Assembly: GCA_963575745.1 (NCBI GenBank)
Contig: CAUYUJ010014260.1
Span: 1,054,287 to 1,089,286 of the forward strand
DNA length: 35,000 bases
Direction: 5' to 3'
Source: Prorocentrum cordatum
Lineage: Eukaryota; Sar; Dinophyceae; Prorocentrales; Prorocentraceae
Notes under the pieces: model-generated
Seen by the model: only the letters and a program-made list of their open reading frames with translations
What the model was told of the DNA's origin: nothing
Databases searched by the model: none
Made by a program: the position numbers and the translations under genes
Shown here: one piece after another, positions 28,930 through 35,000 of the stretch
Position numbering within the stretch: position 1 is the stretch's first letter
Layout: the number at the start of each line of letters is the position of its first letter

Positions 28930-29384
28930 TCATAACCCCCTCCTACAAAACTTCGGCAAATCAACCTCAAAAATTGTTGACGCGCCCTTCAGAATCGCCC
29001 CTTTTCGACCCTTCAGTGTCGCCCCCGTCAAGGCCGAAACAACAATAAAATCGGGACCTGGGCCGGCGCGACTAGCAAGTTCCACGATGACCGGCATTGG
29101 AGAGGGGGCGCCTGCAAGTACCTCACACGCAATGTCACCCACGCAGAGAACATCACACATTATACAAGAAATCCCCTTGCGCACAGGTGAGGTTTCTTTT
29201 GACGAGGGCAATTCGTTCCAGATGTTTTCGTTGCGCGCGTTCTCTGTCACAATTAGCTCGCGTGATGCATCAATCTCTACATTCCTGCATCCGCGCAAGA
29301 TTGCGGATAGCAGCTTCTGACCCAGGCTGCCGCTTGCGCCGACGCGACCCGCCAAGAAGAGCGGAAGCTGTATGATTCGAAACG
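28930..29384 (-). CDS. Unidentified protein exon or ORF with a decayed paralogue
   Basis: The frame is open from a stop near 29,391 to a stop at 28,930, about 150 codons. It is not low-complexity: it begins IIQLPLFLAGRVGASGSLGQ, then has CRNVEIDASRELIVTENARN, SCIMCDVLCVGDIACEVLAG, VIVELASRAGPGPDFIVVSA and a basic LKGRKGAILKG. No ATG lies near the 5' end; CATACAG|CTTCCG at about 29,370 is a possible acceptor, so this may be a terminal exon. Protein-level similarity to a broken copy at 29,820-30,070 supports past or present coding function. No family is recognised. A hydrophobic stretch near the start could be a membrane or signal segment, but this is uncertain. Confidence 0.42.
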
Positions 29385-29399
29385 CAGCAGTTTACCGGG

Positions 29400-29815
29400 C
29401 ACGCCTGGACGGCGAATTTATAAAAACTTTGGCCAACACCAACGTCCGACGTCGTTTTTTTCCAATCTGCATATATATATACATACATATGTATCAACGC
29501 GGACCCGTAATTACTCAAGGAGGTGTATGGTGTCTTACACATAGGAAAGAACTACTGCTTGTACATGAGCACCAAAAACTACTTGGCAACGACGGGTCAG
29601 TCTGGAGTGAGAAAGATCAGTTACTGGTCCGTCTCACTCCAAAATTACCCTTCGTTGTTAAAAGATGAGTACCGCACTCTCCCGAGAGCCGTGGTTGATG
29701 TAAACTTACAGTCGGGATGCGCGCACGCCGACACCGCTGACCAATCGATGCCAGTCGGCTCGCCTCTTGCATTCATTTCGCGCGGCCAACCCTCAACTGA
29801 ATGAGTACCCACCTC
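29400..29815. other. Spacer between the two paralogous ORFs
   Basis: AT-richer than its neighbours, with an ATATATAT ACATACATATG segment. A 98-codon plus-strand frame (29,372-29,668) has no recognisable domain. Confidence 0.35.
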
Positions 29816-29819
29816 TCGC

Positions 29820-30070
29820 CCTCTAAATGCCGGGAAGAGCGAAACGCGGCCAGGGACAACACGCCTCGGAAGTCCCACAATTACCGACGTTGGCTAGTAG
29901 GCGTCTGCAAATACTTCACACGAAATGTCACGCATACCCAGAAATTCTTATATACAAATCAATTACGTCGCGCTCTTTTGAGATTACGTTCGTCGAGGGA
30001 TTGCGGGCCGTCGCACAGGGATCCAGGGAGGAGGGGGGGGCATTCGAGATGGTTTGTGGTGCTCCTTTAG
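29820..30070 (-). pseudogene. Decayed paralogue of the 29.1-kb ORF
   Basis: On the minus strand this copy reads ARNPSTNVISKE, then, after a frameshift, FLGMRDISCEVFADAY, a TAG stop, and VIVGLPRRVVPG. The neighbour at 28,930-29,384 reads ARNENIWNELPSSKE, VLCVGDIACEVLAGAP and VIVELASRAGPG. The DNA match is clear at 29,905-29,945 (CTGCAAATACTTCACACGAA against CTGCAAGTACCTCACACGCA). The frameshift plus in-frame stops mark it as a pseudogene. Confidence 0.55.
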
Positions 30071-30945
30071 AGGGGGGGGGGGCGCTCGGCCAACCCGCAG
30101 CCTGCGCCAACTTTGGTAATGAAGCGAGGGCGGATATAGGTTCATGGCGCGTTGTTGGAAGCGAGGCTAGACTTGTCCTCAAGGCCACCGTTCTGTTCCC
30201 TTTCCTTTTTTATACCAAAACCAAGCACAGAAGAGAGGGCAGAAGGAGACGAAGGCAGGATTGACGGATTGAGGGCAAGAGAAACACGGTGCTTCGAGGT
30301 CCCCATGGACGTGACTAGGACTGTATGGTGTAATCTCAGTGGCCATGTCACCGGTACGACGCTTGCCCGAAGGAGACCGCAACAAGCTGGTTAGCTAGGG
30401 GCCCAGAACGTAAACTCCCACACGCACGCGCGCGCGCGCCTCCCAACTGATACAACACCCTCTCCCACCCCTCTGTCATCCCCATTCTTATCGTGCTGCT
30501 GCTTCTAGTCCACTGTGATCAGGAGTGAAGAAGAAACAACCATAACCGCTGGGCTGAGGCAACCGCTACTGGGCGTCATTTCCGACCCCCGAACGGAGAT
30601 GGCCTGCGCGCAGCGCCGGGTTTCGAATGCCGCGAGGAATCTACACCGCCGGGGGGTCGAGGTCGTCCATGGGGGGGGCGCCAGGGGCGGCTCGCTCAGC
30701 ACAGCGGCTGTATTCCTCCATTCTTCTAGGTGGTACGTTCACACCCTACCCCCACTAACCATCGATACTCCTGAATCGACGGGCGGCGGGGGTGAGGCTC
30801 GCACTTCGCCACATGCCCGACGAATTGCGAACCCAACCCCCGCCGCCCACTGAGTTGCCTGAACCCTTGATCGGCGAGAGCAGGGCTCGGATTTCGCCGC
30901 CGATCCTTCGCACATGACTTCATCCTGGGCGGCGAGACGAGACCA
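30071..30945. other. Mixed unique DNA, no gene recognised
   Basis: Contains short GC runs, a (CG)n spot at 30,427-30,440 and several 60-110-codon frames without domains. Confidence 0.4.
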
Positions 30946-31075
30946 GGGGTGCTGCGCGAAGCGCTCGCGACACCATGCATGCCTCGGCGTGCCCGCCGGC
31001 CGCGGCGCTGTGGAGCGCGGTGGCGCCGTCCGCGTCGGTGGCGGCCTCAGCGCACACGGCGGGCTCCAGAAACCC
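30946..31075 (-). pseudogene. Single ankyrin-repeat fragment
   Basis: The minus strand reads DADGATALHSAAAGGHAEAC, a good match to one ankyrin repeat (the TALH and AAAGGH signatures). It is preceded by GTTTCTGGAG|CCCGCC, a possible acceptor, and followed by ATG|GTGTCG, a possible donor. No second repeat is visible on either side, and flanking DNA is repetitive. It may be an internal exon of a larger gene or an isolated relic. It differs in sequence from the ankyrin gene at 24.6-26.6 kb. Confidence 0.5.
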
Positions 31076-31111
31076 TGAACCCAGACACCCTGCCGTCTCT
31101 CGGCGGCGCAC

Positions 31112-31160
31112 ATCTGGCTTCCGCCAGCTTCCGCCAGCCTTCCGCCAGCCTCCGCCCGCG
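31112..31160. repeat. Short CTTCCGCCAG tandem repeat
   Basis: CTTCCGCCAG occurs about three times with a CTCCGCCCG variant, then GCTTCCGCCG. Confidence 0.8.
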
Positions 31161-31730
31161 GAGGCCGGCTCGTTTTACCTCCGCGGGCTTCCGCCGCCCT
31201 TCGGCCGCCGTCCGCCGAGGAGGAGGAGGTGCCAACTCTTTCGATCCTCGAAGGCGAGGCCATTTGTCGAACGTCTGAAAATACGGCCGATTCGTGTCGT
31301 GACCGCCCCAGGATAGGACTCTGACATCGCTGTGATCGCTCAACCTTGATCGATCGGCGTCCTTTCGACTGCCAAATCCTTCCATGTTGGCCGATTCCTG
31401 GCCGCTGGAGGCGTTCATCCCTGACAAGCTTGAGCCGGGTATCGAGCTATCCGAAGAAAGCGCTGATCGAAGAAAGCGCTGATGGAAACTGCATGCGGCC
31501 TCGCTGCTCAGCCTTTCCACACTGCTTCGGCCACTGACCTGGCGCCAGCCTGGTGAGGGGGCAGGGAGGCGACACCTTACGCCACGCAGCAGCTCATCGA
31601 CTGCAGTTCTGTGAACAGTCCGCTTCAGGAAGCACGACGCAGCGCCGGGCCGAACAGGCTGCATCCCCTCGCGCTCCCGCGCGGCAGTGCCTGCATGTTG
31701 CGCCCTGCCACTCTTGGGAGGCGCTCGTAT
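31161..31730. other. Unique DNA, nothing recognised
   Basis: Contains a 16-bp direct duplication around 31,450-31,482 (CGAAGAAAGCGCTGAT). No coding signal. Confidence 0.4.
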
Positions 31731-31742
31731 ATCCATATGTAT

Positions 31743-32185
31743 AAGTACATACATACATACATACATGCATGCATGCATGCATGCATGCATACATCCATCC
31801 ATCCATACATACATACATACATACATACATACATACATACATGCATACATATACATGCATACATGCATACATGCAGACATACATACATACATGCATGCAT
31901 GCATTCATGCATACATGCATACATTTATACATACATACACGCACATACATACATACATACACATATACATACATACATACATACATACATACATACATAC
32001 GTGCAGACATACAGACATGCATACATACATTACATTACATTACATTACATCACATTACATTACATTCCATTACATTACATTACAGTACATTACAATATAC
32101 TACATTACATTACATTGCATCACATCACATCACATCACATCACATCACAACACAACACATCACATTACATACATACATTCATATA
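31743..32185. repeat. Tetranucleotide ACAT tract changing to a pentanucleotide tract
   Basis: CATA/CATG/CATC four-base units run to about 32,025. The period then becomes five (TTACA, then TCACA, with CACAA at the end) to about 32,165. Frames of 140 or more codons (Met-Tyr-Val-Cys or Ile-His-Thr) are artefacts. Confidence 0.97.
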
Positions 32186-32454
32186 TATATATGCGCTATG
32201 GTATGCAGGTCTTAGCCCGAAGCGTGGTGTACATATCTTGCGGAATGTCTCACGACCGCAAATCCACACCGAAGGATGCCCACTGTACTGAGCGCGTTGG
32301 CGGTGGCGGGGCGCAGTCTCATGGTCATGTCCCTCTCCCCGAATTCCCTCTGGCTGCGCGGAGGGCACGCCAGCGCTCGTGGAAGCAGGGAGGCGGAGCA
32401 GGGACCTGGGTACGGCGTTCGCGGCGGGGAGACAGGCGGGCAGGCAGGGCCGCT

Positions 32455-32745
32455 CCCAAACATGCGATGTCCTCATCTTGTTCACGAGAAGTCCCGGCCC
32501 CCTCCTTGCCGTTGCTCGGACGTCCATTCCCCGTGCATGTTTACGCTTCGTGCGTGGATGTTTTCGCAAGACGCCCCAAGATGCTCCTCGATGACTCCTC
32601 GCTGACAAGAGTACACACGTCCGAGCGATGCCAAGCTTCCCCGGGGCCAATGTGTCGTCCCGACCCGCTCTGTTGACGGCCCCTGGCCCGGCGAGGGCCC
32701 CACGGGGGCCGAAAACGCTCGGGAAACTCCCGCCGTAATTTTCCA
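32455..32745. repeat. Dispersed repeat family C, copy 2
   Basis: CCCAAACATGCGATGTCCTC at 32,455 and GGCGAGGGCCCCACGGGGGC CGAAAAC at 32,690 match 20,955-21,110 in order. An extra 110 bp or so separates the two blocks here. Confidence 0.65.
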
Positions 32746-32954
32746 AGGCACGAGCACGCCGGGGCTCGGAGGCCTCCTCTGGCAAAGGACCCCAACATCG
32801 AATCGATAAGTCGGATCGGCGCTCGAAATGGATCGGATCGTCGGAAACAGCAGCCGAGTTGGAACCTGATATTGCCACGAACCCCGACCTTGGAGGACAA
32901 GTGGGCGTGACTTGCGAGGAAGAGATAAAACAAAGAAGAGGATGCCTATACGGC

Positions 32955-33050
32955 GGATAATGCTGATTATAATGTTGTCCGTTTGACGCTGTGCCGCTTT
33001 AAGGCGCATTATGCTGGTTCCTGTGTTGTCCGCTTGACGCTGTACCACTT
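32955..33050. repeat. Direct repeat, about 50-bp unit, two copies
   Basis: TGTTGTCCGTTTGACGCTGT occurs at 32,973 and, with one change, at 33,024. Confidence 0.85.
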
Positions 33051-33069
33051 CGTCGGGGCGTCGCCGGCC

Positions 33070-33335
33070 ATCTTGGAGCCCTGTTGGGCAGTCTTCGGGC
33101 CCTGGGGTGTCTCCGGCCATCTCGGAACCCTCTAAAGCAGTCCTGGGGCCCTCTTGGGGGCCTCTGGTGGCTTCCTGGAGATCTCTTAGAGGCTCCTTGG
33201 GGCCTCTTGGGGGCCTTTTGGGGCCTCCTGGGGGTTCCTTAGGCGGAGAACCCAGAATGTCGGTCCCTGCCCCCTCTATGCAACCCCTCTTGGGGCTCTC
33301 CTGGGGCCTTCGTAGGCCGCCTTGGAAACTGAAGT
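33070..33335. repeat. Degenerate GGCCTCTTGGGG minisatellite
   Basis: GGGGCCTCTTGGGGGCC-type motifs with CTGG/CTCGG variants, spacing about 12-17 bp. On minus it is read as PKRPPRGPKEP in a chance frame. Confidence 0.8.
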
Positions 33336-33730
33336 AGGCGCGCTGCTGTGAGGATCCGTTGTGCGCATTCGGAGCGTAAGTCCTTGCGATACCCTTTGAA
33401 GGACACTCCGAGGGCGATGCACCAGTCTTCGACGGTAATGGTGGTGAGGGCCTGACGCTGGGCTTTACGGGGCTTCCATGTCTGGAGACCCGTTGCCAGA
33501 GACGATTCCCAATCGTCGCCATGACTCGCAACCCAATCCGAAATGAAGGCCGGGGTGAGGGTGCGCGGCCAACGAGTCGGCGAAGGCGTGTGCGCTCGGG
33601 GGATGGCGATGCAGGAACGTGGCCAAGCGTGAAACACATTGCAGCAGGCGGCCTGGGGGAACGCGCGCCCTGTCGGATCCAAGTGGCGACGGATCTTGGG
33701 GGGGGTCCAGGGGAGGCGATGGGGCAATCT
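33336..33730 (-). pseudogene. Frameshifted unidentified ORF
   Basis: One minus frame reads FISDWVASHGDDWESSLATG, then KAQRQALTTITVEDWCIALG and KDLRSECAQRILTAARLL. The adjacent frame upstream reads LLQCVSRLATFLHRHPPSAH and AFADSLAAHPHP. Joining them needs a frameshift near 33,565. Composition is protein-like, unlike the repeats on both sides. It lies at the edge of a satellite array, so it could be the coding part of a degenerate mobile element. No domain is recognised. Confidence 0.38.
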
Positions 33731-33769
33731 GAATGCCCTGTTGGGGGCCTCTTGAACAGCAGTCCGGGG

Positions 33770-35000
33770 AGAAAAGTAGCGCAGAAAAAATGGTGCGCCT
33801 TGGAGGTGAGCTCAGCACGCGACCATGCGGGTGACGAGGTGAGCTCAACACGTTCCCATGCGAACCACCGGGAAGGGGAGGGGGTCGCGGGTTCACATGG
33901 CGGGCGAGGCAAGGGAGTAGGAGGGCTCTGGAGGCTCCTGGGGGTCCTCGGACAGCGTCGGAGGTTGTGTCGGGGACGTCTCTGAATGTATGAGAAAGGA
34001 GTGGACAACCTGCGGCTTGCGGTGGCCGTATGCGGCCGTGTTGACTCCTCCTGGTGGCCTCCTGGAGGGTTTTCTGGAAATCTGAGAGTTCGCTTCGGGT
34101 TCCTCTGTCAAAACTGTCCGGAGGGAAAGGTGGCCCAAAAGACGACGGTGCTTCTTGGATGTGAGGTCAGCACGCGACCAGGCGAGTTACGAGGTGAGCT
34201 CAGCACGTGTCCATGCGAGCCACATGGAAGGGAGGGGGTGAGCTCAGCTCGCGACCATGCGAGGCACGGTGGCCTCAGCATGTTTCCATGCGAGCCAAAG
34301 GGAAAGGAGGGGGCGCGGTGTCACATCACGGGCAAGAAATTGGGTTTTGGGGCTGTGGAGGCTACTGGGGGTCCTCGGGTTGTTGGGGGTTGTGCCGGGA
34401 CCACTTCTGAGGAGAAGGTGGCCAAAAAACGATGGTGCGTCTTGGAGATGGGGTCAGAATGCGACCAGGCGAGTTACGAGGCGAGGTCAGCACGTGTCCA
34501 TGCGAGCCACATGAAGGGAGGGGTGAGCTCAGCACGCGACCATGCGAGTCACGAGGTGAGCTCAGCACGTTTCCATGCGAGAGGGAAGGGAGGGGGCGCG
34601 GTGTCGCATGACGGGGGGGAGAAGATGGAGTTTGGGGGCTCTGGAGGCTCCTGGAGGTCCTCGGGTTTGGTTAGAGGTCGTGTCGGGGACGTCTCTGACT
34701 GTATGAGGACTGGATTGGAAAACCTGCGGCGTACGGGGGCCGCATGCCGCCGTGTTGAAGCTTCCTGTCTTGTGGAACTTTCTGACAATACTAAAGGCCG
34801 CATGGGGCTTCGCTGCGACAGCTGTCCAGCGGGCAAGGCGGGCCGAAGAACAACGGTGCGTCTTGGAGGTGAGCTGAGCGCAGCACGCGACCATGCGACC
34901 CACGGGGTATGCGCAGCACGTTTCCATGCGAGCCCGGAAGAGAAAGACCAGGAGGGTGTGATGCTGTGATTCGACTGACACTGTGATGCGCAACGCGCAT
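33770..35000. repeat. Satellite with 290-420-bp units and 35-bp subrepeats
   Basis: AAGGTGGCC(C)AAAA-ACGA(T/C)GGTGC-TCTTGGA blocks mark unit starts near 33,772, 34,128, 34,417 and 34,837. Inside each are subrepeats of about 35 bp, GTGAGCTCAGCACG(C/T)G and (A/T)CCATGCGAG(T/C)CAC, in varying number. A longer conserved block follows: TCTGGAGGCTCCTGG, then GTGTCGGGGACGTCTCTGA. The window ends inside the array. Confidence 0.85.

Noticed and set aside
30620-30645. tRNA T-loop-like GGTTTCGAATGCC
   Set aside because: No matching acceptor, D or anticodon stems around it.
32482-34008. 508-codon minus-strand frame
   Set aside because: Much of it runs through the GGCCTCTTGGGG minisatellite, the family C repeat and the right-end satellite; a protein-like peptide is in another frame at 33.35-33.7 kb. 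It may deserve a transcript check but is not called.

Overview
The window looks like nuclear DNA of a dinoflagellate alga. The grounds are: sparse genes embedded in large amounts of tandem and dispersed repeats, GC-rich coding exons, short introns with GT-AG or GC-AG borders, paired EF-hand and ankyrin proteins with long Ala/Pro-rich tails, and a decayed reverse-transcriptase C-terminus with a CX2CX9HX3C motif. The species cannot be told from the sequence. No bacterial operon, CRISPR array, rRNA, tRNA or spliced-leader gene was found.

Layout. 1-20,280 is almost entirely repeat DNA. Two interspersed families dominate. Family A has a core of about 70 bp, then a TTG run, then an 11-bp CGACCCACCCG tandem array, then a GC-rich tail. 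Family B has the same kind of 5' start followed by tandem 'ATCGCGCTCTCGCG' units and a conserved 3' end. Copies lie on both strands, and three copies of family A form large foldback structures. Between them lie minisatellites (45-bp, 73-bp, 21-bp and others), a hexamer array of about 920 bp, an (CGT)n tract of about 820 bp, and the 3' end of a dead LINE-type retroelement at 11.5-12.1 kb.

20,600-26,570 is the gene-bearing block, and all of it reads on the minus strand. In transcription order it holds an ankyrin-repeat gene (26,566 to 24,570), an unidentified two-exon ORF (23,535 to 23,008) and an EF-hand gene (22,332 to 20,607). The ankyrin gene carries two short introns and the EF-hand gene one. 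Each of the three introns is a terminal-inverted-repeat element flanked by a 5-bp direct repeat. Removing element plus one repeat copy uses legal splice borders and leaves an open reading frame. These are strong candidates for introners, meaning mobile elements that create introns, and they are the most interesting content of the window.

27,000-35,000 returns to repeats: a satellite of about 155 bp, a tetra/pentanucleotide tract, and a large satellite at the right end. Among them are a small conserved ORF with a decayed paralogue (28.9-30.2 kb), a lone ankyrin-repeat fragment (31.0 kb) and a frameshifted ORF (33.3-33.9 kb). Many long open frames in the window, some over 300 codons, come only from repeats whose period is a multiple of three and are not genes.

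The genes do not form a recognisable pathway. What unites the block is shared strand, as is usual for dinoflagellate gene arrays, and shared intron architecture.
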